Positions 1 through 6,927 of a stretch of DNA of 39,805 nt are shown here, in pieces (the stretch's first letter is position 1; every line of letters starts with the position of its first letter). Made by a program: the position numbers and the translations under genes. Source of the stretch: JBBDJG01 sp040880005 (GTDB lineage: Bacteria > Actinomycetota > Thermoleophilia > Solirubrobacterales > JBBDJG01); the NCBI GenBank assembly GCA_040880005.1, contig JBBDJG010000007.1, positions 1-39,805 on the forward strand, written 5' to 3'. The notes under the pieces were generated by a model that was given only the letters and a program-made list of their open reading frames with translations, was not told the origin of the DNA and did no database searches.

Positions 1-185
1 TCGCGCAAGGCGGAAGCGTGAGCCGCAGGTCTCCGCCATGGACAGCGCAAGGGCGCCCCTCCCCACGGAAAGCGGAAGCGAGACGCACTTCCGCGGCGCG
101 TGGTCCACCAGTAGGGGCAAACGAGCATGCACGGTGGGCTCGCGTCCAGGCATCGCACTGTGTTGGATGGGGCCGCGCCGACGCC

Positions 186-191
186 TATTCT
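186..191 (+). promoter_or_regulatory. -10 box of the 201-710 gene
   Basis: TATTCT lies 9 nt before the ATG at 201. A transcript from here would start at or just before the start codon, as at many other genes in this window. This supports the start at 201 over an in-frame start at 18. No convincing -35 box is visible. Confidence 0.4.
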
Positions 192-200
192 CTGAATCTC

Positions 201-710
201 ATGGACTACCCAGAAGTTGCCAAAAAAGCGAAGCCCTACCTACAACCCGGCGAGGTGGTCAGATTCGCCACGTTTGGGTTCGCCCGGCGTCTGGATGTGT
301 GGCTTGCCTTTATGACCCTTGGACTGGTGAGCCGTGTGTTCGTCTTCGTGGCGACCGATCAGAACATCTACGTCTTTTGCGGTGTCGGAGGGTGGTCGAT
401 CCCCCCAAGTCCGAGACTGACGGAGCTCGATGCAAAGTACCCCGTCGGGTCTGTGCCTGTCGAGTTCAAGAGATCAATCCTGTTCACCACCGTCGCCGTC
501 GCCGTGATCGTTGCGGCGTTCGCTCTCGCGGGCGTCCTGGACAGTGCTTCGATGGTTGCAGTGCTGATCTTCGTGGTTCTGTACCTCATCTACTTTTCGC
601 CGGCGACTCTGAGGGTCGGAAACCACATGATTGGGGTGTTCCAATACCTGTACCCATTCCGCGTCGATGCCAAGGCGATCGGGCAACTCGGAGGGCGCGT
701 GGCAGAGTAG
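201..710 (+). CDS. Small membrane protein of unknown function
   Basis: This encodes a 169-residue protein. The reading frame stays open upstream to 18, but that part reads as low-complexity Arg/Ser/Pro sequence, and a -10 box sits just before 201, so ATG 201 is preferred. The start of the protein (MDYPEVAKKAKPYLQPGE) looks soluble. A hydrophobic stretch near residues 30-50 reads into a beta-like segment (VATDQNIYVF), and two closely spaced strongly hydrophobic helices lie near residues 93-130. The layout recalls bacterial PH-like membrane proteins, but I cannot assign a family. Its stop is 5 nt from the stop of the convergent gene at 716, so no room is left for a terminator. The function is unknown. 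Confidence 0.6.
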   Translation: MDYPEVAKKAKPYLQPGEVVRFATFGFARRLDVWLAFMTLGLVSRVFVFVATDQNIYVFCGVGGWSIPPSPRLTELDAKYPVGSVPVEFKRSILFTTVAVAVIVAAFALAGVLDSASMVAVLIFVVLYLIYFSPATLRVGNHMIGVFQYLYPFRVDAKAIGQLGGRVAE

Positions 711-715
711 TGGCG

Positions 716-1489
716 TCACTGCTGGTCTATCGGCCTCACCTCGCCCTGGCGTGCTTGTCGTGAGAGCGTGTCGAGGTCGTCCAGGCTCATCCTGTCCAGG
801 TCGCCGGGCCCGTTGAGCACTCCGTGGAAGACACTACGCGGATCGTCCCTTTGTGGAATCCCGAAGTAGAGAATGCCGAGTTGCCGAAGAAGGATCTTGC
901 GGACGCGCGCATCGAGAAGGTCCTGGTCGGAGTCAGCACCGAAGTTCGACACATCCATGCGTGCGCTCGATATGACGGCCAGTCGCCCCGCGCGCTTGGC
1001 GTATGAGTATCGCCAGGCTTGGTCTTGGCGATTCATATCGCAATTCGTGATTGCAATCAGAACCGATGCGGGATCACTGGATTGCTGCGGGTAGGAGCGT
1101 TGGAGTGACGCGATGAGGTCGTCCGCCAAGTACTGCTTGCCCGATCGGCGCGGTAGGGAGATCGCCGGGAGCACCGACACATCTGTATCGAGCTTCCTGC
1201 CGTACTCTCGCGCGACGCGCTCAAGCGACGGGCTCGTGAAGTCGCCGAAGGGCACGAAGTAGACCTTCCCGACACCCGTCACGGCCACTTCTCGAGCATT
1301 CGATTTTGCGCGCGGAGCTGTCGGCCTGCAGGTGCCGGCGTCGTCGAACTGGCGGATGGCCACGTGGCCGCGCACAGGGAGAGGCCAATCGAGGGGACGC
1401 CCCACCAAGAGGGACATTGCGGCAACCGCCGCCGCACCCAACACCACGCCGATCGCGACTCGCAAGGTTGTCGTTTCGTCTTCCATCAT
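716..1489 (-). CDS. Archaemetzincin-like protein lacking the zinc-binding motif
   Basis: This encodes a 257-residue protein with an N-terminal signal anchor at about residues 8-30. The rest has the order of motifs of archaemetzincins: a YFVPFGDF strand, an Arg-rich turn followed by QYLADDLIASL, the strand VLIAITNCDM, and RLAVISSARMD. In active members the next helix carries HExxHxxG. Here that helix reads LLRQLGILYFG, so the first His, the Glu and the second His are replaced by Arg, Gln and Ile. I therefore infer a membrane-anchored, catalytically dead member of the family. The start is ATG 1489, with a second ATG at 1486; no ribosome-binding site is obvious. There is no operon partner, and the neighbouring genes give no clue to a role. 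Confidence 0.6.
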   Translation of the reverse strand: MMEDETTTLRVAIGVVLGAAAVAAMSLLVGRPLDWPLPVRGHVAIRQFDDAGTCRPTAPRAKSNAREVAVTGVGKVYFVPFGDFTSPSLERVAREYGRKLDTDVSVLPAISLPRRSGKQYLADDLIASLQRSYPQQSSDPASVLIAITNCDMNRQDQAWRYSYAKRAGRLAVISSARMDVSNFGADSDQDLLDARVRKILLRQLGILYFGIPQRDDPRSVFHGVLNGPGDLDRMSLDDLDTLSRQARQGEVRPIDQQ

Positions 1490-1890
1490 GTTTCGCTTGG
1501 TTGGGCATCGACGCTAGCGAAGGCCATCTTGAGCTGGCGCTAGAAGGAAGTCCTTGTCTGGCCAAACATGTGATGGGGAGCGGCTCTATCTTTCGGGGCA
1601 AAGTAGCAGTGGGCACATAGTGCAAGTTCACGTTCGTCAGCGCCCGAAGCGGGAGCAGACGGCGTCGGGCGCCCACACCCTGGGTCCCACCGAAGAGGAG
1701 TTGCCAATTCGAGTCCAGCCGGCTCCATCGCGTGGAATGAGCGGCGACGTCGCAACCGGCTGGCGTGCAACAACTTCCCGAAGTGAACCAACGAAAAAGC
1801 ATAGTGGTCTAAGTCGGCAGCAGCCCGCAGCCATCCGGCATGCGGCGCCCGGGTTCAAGGCCCAATCCGCGGCTGCCGATAGCCACTTTC
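1490..1890. other. Intergenic stretch without a convincing gene
   Basis: These 401 bases separate two divergent genes. Open frames exist on both strands, but they read as Arg/Pro/Ser-rich sequence without family resemblance and overlap each other. The only recognisable object is the tRNA-like remnant at 1652-1727. Confidence 0.5.
1652..1727 (+). pseudogene. Possible decayed tRNA gene
   Basis: The segment is 76 nt long. Its first seven bases (GGAGCAG) pair at six of seven positions with CGGCTCC at 1720-1726, followed by A as discriminator. GGCG at 1661-1664 can pair with CGCC at 1670-1673 as a D-stem. A canonical T-loop TTCGAGT sits at 1708-1714 with CCAGC after it. The T-stem pairs at only two of five positions, the D-loop is too short and I cannot form an anticodon stem. 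It could be a dead tRNA or a 3'-end fragment left by an integration event. Chance resemblance is not excluded. Confidence 0.25.
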
Positions 1891-2679
1891 ATGAACAACC
1901 ATCTCTCGTTATTCGCGGTCTTCAGCCGAACGCTTGAGATATACATGGCACAGCTGAAAACCCTGCTCCTAATCGGGGTTGTTGTGTTCATCGCGGTCTT
2001 CGCGGCGATGTTCTTGATGCTCTTTGCCGCATCGGGCGGACTCGGGCCGATGCTCCTGACGCTATTTGTCCTGCTGGTCGTGACCATCACGGCGTGGTCG
2101 ATCTACCAGGGCATGATCATCCGCGTCGTGCAGCACCACGACGACGGCAGAGAGCATTCGCTTGAAGACCTATACGCGAGCGTCAAGCCCGTGCTTGTCC
2201 CACTGATCTTGACCAGCATCCTGACAGCGGCCTTCTTGCTCGGTGGACTGATCATGCTTGTCGTCCCCGCGATCGTCTTCTACGTTTACTTAGCCGTTGT
2301 CGCCCCGATCGTCGTCGTTGAGCGCGTTAAGTACATGGACGCGCTCGCACGCAGCTGGAACCTCATCAAGGGCAGTGCCTGGACGGCGTTCGGCGTTCTG
2401 ATCGTCTTCGGCGTGCTTGTCGGGATCGCGAACACCATCATCAGCGAGATCGGCTCCGCGATTGGCGATGAAGTCGGGAACGCGACTGCCTCGTTTGTGG
2501 CGCAGGTGTTCCTCGGGCCATTTCTCGTGATCGCGGGTGCGGTCATGTACTTCATGCTCTCAGAGACCGGTGCCCCCGTGGGCGCGTCCGGGGCGGGAAT
2601 GCCTCCAGCCGGAATGCCCGGAGCCGCGCCGTCGGTGTCGGGCTCCGTACCGCCGCCTCCGCCTCCGCCCGGGTCGTAG
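1891..2679 (+). CDS. Multi-pass membrane protein with proline-rich tail
   Basis: This encodes a 262-residue protein. The frame is open from 1840, but the natural N-terminus is MNNHLSLFAVFSRTLEIY at 1891. It starts with an amphipathic segment, followed by helices at about residues 24-50 and 50-70. A soluble loop (VQHHDDGREHSLEDLYASVKP) comes next, then three or four further hydrophobic segments, one containing an LARSWNLIKGSAWTAFGVL-like stretch. This is the pattern of the YciC / glycerophosphodiesterase membrane-domain superfamily, in which the segment recurs near residues 145-170. The last 35 residues are Gly/Ala/Pro-rich and end in a run of prolines. The molecular function of such proteins is mostly unknown. 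It stands alone on the plus strand. Confidence 0.65.
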   Translation: MNNHLSLFAVFSRTLEIYMAQLKTLLLIGVVVFIAVFAAMFLMLFAASGGLGPMLLTLFVLLVVTITAWSIYQGMIIRVVQHHDDGREHSLEDLYASVKPVLVPLILTSILTAAFLLGGLIMLVVPAIVFYVYLAVVAPIVVVERVKYMDALARSWNLIKGSAWTAFGVLIVFGVLVGIANTIISEIGSAIGDEVGNATASFVAQVFLGPFLVIAGAVMYFMLSETGAPVGASGAGMPPAGMPGAAPSVSGSVPPPPPPPGS

Positions 2680-3010
2680 AGGCCCCCAGTCCAGGTAGAT
2701 CACGGTGACCCCAGAGCGGTGTCGTGCGCCCCGACGCCGGAGTCACCGATGCGTCGGCCCGTGCACGCCGCGAGCTCATGCAGCCTCATATGCTCGCTAC
2801 TGGAATCACGCGATGTGATCGAGCCACTCCCGCTCTCGCGTGCGAGGAGCAGCGCAACCAGCCAGAGTGCCCACTCCTGGTCGCCCGTGAAGCGGGACCG
2901 AAATCGGCACCGGGCTGCTTGATCTAGGTCGCCGTGAAAAACAGCTCGAATAGCTAGACCATCAAGCGTCCGGCGGTCGTTTGGATAAGACCCTGGCGAA
3001 GCCTCGCATC
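2680..3010. other. Intergenic stretch without a recognisable gene
   Basis: These 331 bases lie between two convergent genes. Short open frames starting near 2719 and 2724 have no recognisable protein character and no ribosome-binding site. I see no strong hairpin with a T-tract and no tRNA. Confidence 0.5.
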
Positions 3011-3745
3011 CTACGTGTCTGAGAGTTGCGCACCTCGCACAACTACATCGGGTAGCTTCGCTAAGGCTTCTAGTGCCGTGGTGCGAACCATCGGCTGGGA
3101 GTCTTTGGTGGCTTTGAGGAAAGTTGGCACAGAGGCGGGGTCGCGGAGATACTGCAAGCCAAATACGGCTGCGGTCCGGATGGCGCGGTCACGATCGCGT
3201 AGAACGAGGTTCTCTAGCTGTAGCCGCAGCCATTCCCGGTCATCGCGGGTCCAACCCGTGCGGCTCTTCCGAGATGGAGGATGCTTGACGTAGTAGACCA
3301 AGTTTTCCATGATCACACTAAGCAGCCACTCCTCAAATTCGCGCGCTCGGAGCGCGGCGATGAGTTCCTCGAAGACTTCGCGGCCGCCGATCGCGCACGC
3401 CAGTTTGAACGCTTCCTCGCGATCAGCGTCATTGGGCAGCCTCGAAACCTGCTTGAGCGCGAAGAGAGCCATCTTCTCGTTACCGTGCCCCACGAGTGCA
3501 TCCCAAGCGGTCTCCCTGATCCTGCCGGCGAAGTTGGGGCCGTCATGGTGCCAAGCCCAAGGGTCAGACGGGCGCGGAAACTTCCGCTCCATGTCCGTCG
3601 CATAGAGCAATGACTTGAAGAGAGGTGCGAACGCCTGTGGATTGTCAGAGTCAGCCAGCAGGCGCAGCACCTCTATATGCCGATCGATGTCCTGCGGGTT
3701 GTTGGCCTCCTCGACCAAAGCTGCCACAGATCTTGAGCCGGCCAC
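3011..3745 (-). CDS. HEAT-repeat protein
   Basis: This encodes a 244-residue soluble protein starting at GTG 3745, preceded by an AAGGGGG ribosome-binding site. It consists of paired helices typical of HEAT repeats. The clearest is the C-terminal one, AIRTAAVFGLQYLRDPASVP followed by MVRTTALEALAKLPD. Earlier helices include HIEVLRLLADSDNPQAFAPL and the REEAFKLACAIGG segment. HEAT repeats are scaffolds for protein contacts, so no reaction can be inferred. It follows the small Lys-rich gene by 10 nt on the same strand and is probably co-transcribed with it. It has no signal peptide and is presumably cytoplasmic. Confidence 0.65.
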   Translation of the reverse strand: MAGSRSVAALVEEANNPQDIDRHIEVLRLLADSDNPQAFAPLFKSLLYATDMERKFPRPSDPWAWHHDGPNFAGRIRETAWDALVGHGNEKMALFALKQVSRLPNDADREEAFKLACAIGGREVFEELIAALRAREFEEWLLSVIMENLVYYVKHPPSRKSRTGWTRDDREWLRLQLENLVLRDRDRAIRTAAVFGLQYLRDPASVPTFLKATKDSQPMVRTTALEALAKLPDVVVRGAQLSDT

Positions 3746-3755
3746 TCAGTCCCCC

Positions 3756-4043
3756 TTAGGTGGCCCCTCGTTTGTCCTGCTTCGTGTGGTCTTTCGCCGA
3801 CTCCCACATCTCTTCTGGCGACGCACCGGTTGCGCGCATCGCGTCTTCGACCGAATATCCGCTGTCCCGGATTCTGCCTAGGGCCTGTGCTTCCGCCTCA
3901 CGCCGATTGAGATCGGCGCGCTGTTGGAGGTACCACGCATCCTTCGTGCGGTTGATAGGAGCGGGGCGCGCACGTCCCCGCAGAAGCATCTCTCTGACCT
4001 TTCTCGCGCCCGGGCTATCCTGCTTCTTTTTCTTCTTCGCCAA
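3756..4043 (-). CDS. Small lysine-rich protein of unknown function
   Basis: This encodes a 95-residue basic protein starting LAKKKKKQDSPGARKVREML. I chose TTG 4043 because AGGAG lies 7 nt upstream (plus-strand 4051-4055) and because a -10 box at 4111-4116 would make an upstream ATG at 4112 too close to the transcript start. The N-terminus is a Lys run. The middle (WYLQQRADLNRREAEAQAL) is a charged helix. The C-terminus (SGYSVEDAMRATGASPEEMW) looks like a small helical module. No family is recognised; the basic run may bind nucleic acid, but that is a guess. It lies 10 nt ahead of the HEAT-repeat gene, which suggests a joint function. Confidence 0.55.
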   Translation of the reverse strand: MAKKKKKQDSPGARKVREMLLRGRARPAPINRTKDAWYLQQRADLNRREAEAQALGRIRDSGYSVEDAMRATGASPEEMWESAKDHTKQDKRGAT

Positions 4044-4110
4044 GTACCCACTCCTCTCTCTCAGCGGCAAATCATCGAGTCGAAGTCGCGGTGCGAAGTG
4101 TGTCAGATTC

Positions 4111-4116
4111 ATTATC
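4111..4116 (-). promoter_or_regulatory. -10 box of the 4043-3011 operon
   Basis: On the minus strand the sequence reads GATAAT, close to the consensus TATAAT. The expected transcript would have a leader of about 60 nt before TTG 4043, which fits the presence of a Shine-Dalgarno sequence at that gene. Confidence 0.35.
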
Positions 4117-4228
4117 CACAACAGGACCTGTAGGGCCGCTGTCGGGATCACCTCACGCTGCTCGTTTGCGCGATTGCAGGCGTCTCAACCCGCGCCGCGC
4201 TCACTGCCGCAATGGACGAAACCCGGCA

Positions 4229-4708
4229 CTAGTCGTCGGGAGCCTGTTCGCGGTCCCAGTAGTCCACCGCGTCCTCGCGATGAAAGAGGGCGCGCAGACC
4301 TCCGCCGCGCGGGAGTCGCTCTCCGACACCCAGCTTGTTCGAGTCGGGGTAAACCACCACGTCCGGCCGCCCGTGGCTACTGACGGCGAGAAACGTCACC
4401 GTCTCCTGGCTGCGATTGAGGATCTGGTGGGCGCCTTCCTCGCCGAGAGGAAACCGCACTGCCTCGCCCTCCTCGAGTTCGCGCGTTCCGTCTGGCGTGC
4501 GCAGTGTTGGACGTCCGCGAACCACGATCACGATCTCTTCGTCGGAGAAGTGAAAGTGGTACGGATAGGCAGCCTCGCCAGGGGGCAGCTCCCAAAGGCT
4601 GCAACCGATTAGCTCGCTACCTAGTTCGTAGCCAATCCGGGCACGTCTGCCGCGAAAGCCTTTGGGTCGCTTGTCCTGCTCGAAGACGGGCTTGTAGATG
4701 TTCGGCAT
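4229..4708 (-). CDS. Cupin-domain protein
   Basis: This encodes a 159-residue soluble protein with one cupin barrel. The first cupin motif is visible as PPGEAAYPYHFHFSDEEIV (about residues 42-60), with the two His and the Glu that bind metal. RGRPTLRTPDG and the glycine turn (LEEGEAVRFPLGEEGAH) follow, with the last His of the second motif. The tail (ALFHREDAVDYWDREQ) is typical of stand-alone cupins that resemble sugar-phosphate or dioxygenase cupins; the substrate cannot be told. A TAGATT box lies 6 nt before the ATG, so the mRNA is probably leaderless. It is transcribed alone. Confidence 0.75.
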   Translation of the reverse strand: MPNIYKPVFEQDKRPKGFRGRRARIGYELGSELIGCSLWELPPGEAAYPYHFHFSDEEIVIVVRGRPTLRTPDGTRELEEGEAVRFPLGEEGAHQILNRSQETVTFLAVSSHGRPDVVVYPDSNKLGVGERLPRGGGLRALFHREDAVDYWDREQAPDD

Positions 4709-4714
4709 AGCGCC

Positions 4715-4720
4715 AATCTA
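4715..4720 (-). promoter_or_regulatory. -10 box of the cupin gene at 4229-4708
   Basis: TAGATT on the minus strand is separated by 6 nt from the ATG at 4708, which is the leaderless arrangement seen repeatedly in this window. Confidence 0.45.
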
Positions 4721-4836
4721 TAGCTACGGCCTCGCACTCGCTCGCACGATGTTCATTGCCTCCGCCCTAAGACCAAGCGTCTGAGCCCCGAACCGCATTC
4801 GCTGCCGCTTTGGACGAAGAGCGATAGTCGAAACCG

Positions 4837-4868
4837 AAAGAGCCCGCCTCTTACGAGACGGGCCCTTT
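4837..4868 (-). terminator. Hairpin, probable terminator of the 8265-5119 operon
   Basis: Two 14-nt arms (4837-4850 and 4855-4868) pair with two mismatches around a 4-nt loop. The arms carry AAAG and CTTT at the outer ends and a GC-rich core. The hairpin lies about 250 nt past the last gene of the minus-strand operon. The T-tract is short, so termination is inferred. Confidence 0.4.
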
Positions 4869-5118
4869 GCCATGGGAAGCGCGGAATCCGCGCGAGCGGT
4901 GCCTATGTGGCCGGTGTTGCGCCGGCGTTGTTTTCCTCGGTTACCAGCGGACATTCAGCGACGGGCTCACGACCGGCAGAGGCCTCCGGGCCGGTACGTC
5001 GGTCTTGAGCCGCTGTGGAATCGCTGTCGCCGGTGGTGTTCATCACGAAGGTAGGAACGCGCGCCGCTGGCAACGGTTGCAGAGTTGGAGAGCTGTGGAC
5101 GATCGTTCGACGTGCCGA

Positions 5119-5529
5119 TCAGCGGCGTACGCGCAGCGTCGCGCGCATGCCCAGGCGCGCGTGACCCGAGAGCGTGCACCACAGGCGGTAGGTCCCCGAA
5201 GACAGGCTGGTCCGGCGCTGGGTAACGCGACCCGGGCGAATCTCGGAGAAGCGCACGGTCGAGCGCCCGCCCCGCTTGCGCAGCGCTAGGTCGTGCGAGT
5301 CCTCGCCGCGATTGACGAACTGGATCAGCGCGGTGCCACGGCGAACGCTCGACCGCGATAGCGCCAAGCTGTACTCGTGCCCGCTGACCATCAGGCGTGA
5401 GAAGGCTGACGGTTCGGCATTTGCCGAAGCGGTGTTTCGGTCGCTAGCGACGCCGGAGCCGGGTCCCGCGAGCGCGGCGGCGCTAATCAGCAGAGCCAGC
5501 GCCGCCGCGACTCCAACACGCACCCGCAT
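5119..5529 (-). CDS. Secreted cupredoxin-like copper protein
   Basis: This encodes a 136-residue protein with a signal peptide (residues 1-21, ending ALAGP). The mature part has the cupredoxin layout with all four type 1 copper ligands. His79 lies in GEDSHDLAL, and Cys118, His123 and Met128 in CTLSGHARLGM. Cys-x4-His-x4-Met is a spacing seen in small blue copper proteins of the azurin/plastocyanin group. A role as an electron carrier, or in copper binding outside the cell, is likely. The ATG overlaps the stop of the DUF1501 gene by one base (TGATG), so translation is coupled. It is the last gene of the operon. Confidence 0.75.
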   Translation of the reverse strand: MRVRVGVAAALALLISAAALAGPGSGVASDRNTASANAEPSAFSRLMVSGHEYSLALSRSSVRRGTALIQFVNRGEDSHDLALRKRGGRSTVRFSEIRPGRVTQRRTSLSSGTYRLWCTLSGHARLGMRATLRVRR

Positions 5530-6911
5530 CACCGCACCAGCGCTGGCCGGCCGAAGCGACTCGCATCCGGGATCACAGCCGCGGCGTCGGTGTTGAGCCA
5601 CTGCTCCGACAGCGAGCAGTAAACGGCGCGGAAGTCGGACGTCATGCGCAGGTTGCCGTCGGGGTCGAGTCGCGCCAGCCCGGGAAACTCACCCACCATT
5701 CGCCCGCTCGCGCGCGTTCCGATCAGCATTCCCAGGCCGGCCGCGCCGTGGTCGGTGCCCTGCGATCCGTTCTCCTCCGCACGCCGGCCGAACTCCGACC
5801 AGACCTGCACGAGCACGCGATCGGCCAGCCCGCGTGCCTCCAGGTCACGCTGGAAGGCGAGCAGGCTCTCGGCCGCCAGCTTGAGATTGTTCCCGAAGCC
5901 GTCGGGCTGCGAGTCGTGCGTGTCGTAGTCGCCCGGCGCGGTCATTGCGACGCAGCGGATCGACAGCCCAGACGCGATCATCGCCGCCAGAGCGGCAAGT
6001 CGCTGCGGGAAGTCCTCGCCCTCGCTCTCGGGATAGGTGACGGGACTCGTGAAGGCCGGCTGATCTCCATCCGAGTCGAAGGGCAGCAACTGCTGACGCA
6101 GCCTGCCGGCCTGCACAGCCGTGGAAGCGGCCGCGCGCAGGGCCGGGTCGGAGCTGCTCGCGTGCGGCGAGCCCAACGACGGGAACGCCTCCAACATCCA
6201 GTCGCCGACCTCGCCCCACACGCCGGGCGACCAGAAGTTGTACTCGGGTCCGGTCAGCGCTGCGACCGGGACACGCGCGGTTGCGAGCGCAGGAGCGAGG
6301 TCGCCATCCATCGAAAGTCCCTGAAGCGGGTTGTCCATGCTGCCGACGCGGTCGAGATAGCGGCCCATCCAACCGGTGACGAGTTTGCGCTGGAGCCCAC
6401 CGACCTCGTAGAAGTGGCGTGAGTTGAAGTGCGACTGGTCGGGATGGTCGTAGCCGATTGCGGGCATGACGGTCAGCTTGCCCTCGTCGTGGAGTTGCGC
6501 CAGCGCCGCCGCGTCGGGGTGCCAATGCAGCCGCGAGTCCTCGGCAAAGGCGGGCCCGGCCGAGTCGGGAACGGCCAGCCGCGGTCGCAGGCTGCGGTAG
6601 CGGGGGTCGCCGACGGGCGCCAGCACCGTGATCGAGTCGATGCCGCCGGCGAGGAAGATCGACACCAGCACGGGATCGTTCGGCCCGGCGGCCCGGGCGA
6701 CGCCTTCCTCGAACGCAGCCAGACCAAGCTTGCCGGCCCCATAGACGCTCAGCACCAGCCCGGCGCCGCGGAACAGGAACTGGCGACGGTCGAGGCCCGT
6801 GCCCGCCGGGGCGGGCATGCCCGGCTCCCATCCGCGAAGCGATCCGCGCGCCTGGGCTGCCGCGCGCCGAAGCGCTTCGGTGCGAGAGAAGTCGTTGCAG
6901 TGGCAGCTCAT
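5529..6911 (-). CDS. DUF1501 family exported protein
   Basis: This encodes a 460-residue protein. ATG 6911 (MSCHCNDFSRTE) is preferred over the longer frame because the upstream gene stops at 6928. A DRRQFLFRGAGL-type twin-arginine-like signal followed by a hydrophobic stretch lies near residues 41-65. The family hallmarks are present: VSIFLAGGIDSITVLAP, a YDHPDQSHFNSRHFYEVG segment, TAPGDYDTHDSQ, and VWSEFGRRAEENGSQGTDHGA (about residues 375-395), which resembles the metal site of sulfatase-like folds. The activity of DUF1501 proteins is unproven. It is encoded between DUF1800 and cupredoxin genes, the usual DUF1800 partnership. Confidence 0.8.
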   Translation of the reverse strand: MSCHCNDFSRTEALRRAAAQARGSLRGWEPGMPAPAGTGLDRRQFLFRGAGLVLSVYGAGKLGLAAFEEGVARAAGPNDPVLVSIFLAGGIDSITVLAPVGDPRYRSLRPRLAVPDSAGPAFAEDSRLHWHPDAAALAQLHDEGKLTVMPAIGYDHPDQSHFNSRHFYEVGGLQRKLVTGWMGRYLDRVGSMDNPLQGLSMDGDLAPALATARVPVAALTGPEYNFWSPGVWGEVGDWMLEAFPSLGSPHASSSDPALRAAASTAVQAGRLRQQLLPFDSDGDQPAFTSPVTYPESEGEDFPQRLAALAAMIASGLSIRCVAMTAPGDYDTHDSQPDGFGNNLKLAAESLLAFQRDLEARGLADRVLVQVWSEFGRRAEENGSQGTDHGAAGLGMLIGTRASGRMVGEFPGLARLDPDGNLRMTSDFRAVYCSLSEQWLNTDAAAVIPDASRFGRPALVR

Positions 6912-6927
6912 GCGATCAGCCGGCCTT

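Larger units (their letters stand above)
4709..5118. other. Intergenic stretch of 410 bases
   Basis: No gene can be supported here. It holds the promoter of the cupin gene (4715-4720) and a strong hairpin at 4837-4868. The open frame running from 4867 into the next gene is antisense to that gene and is not real. Confidence 0.5.
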
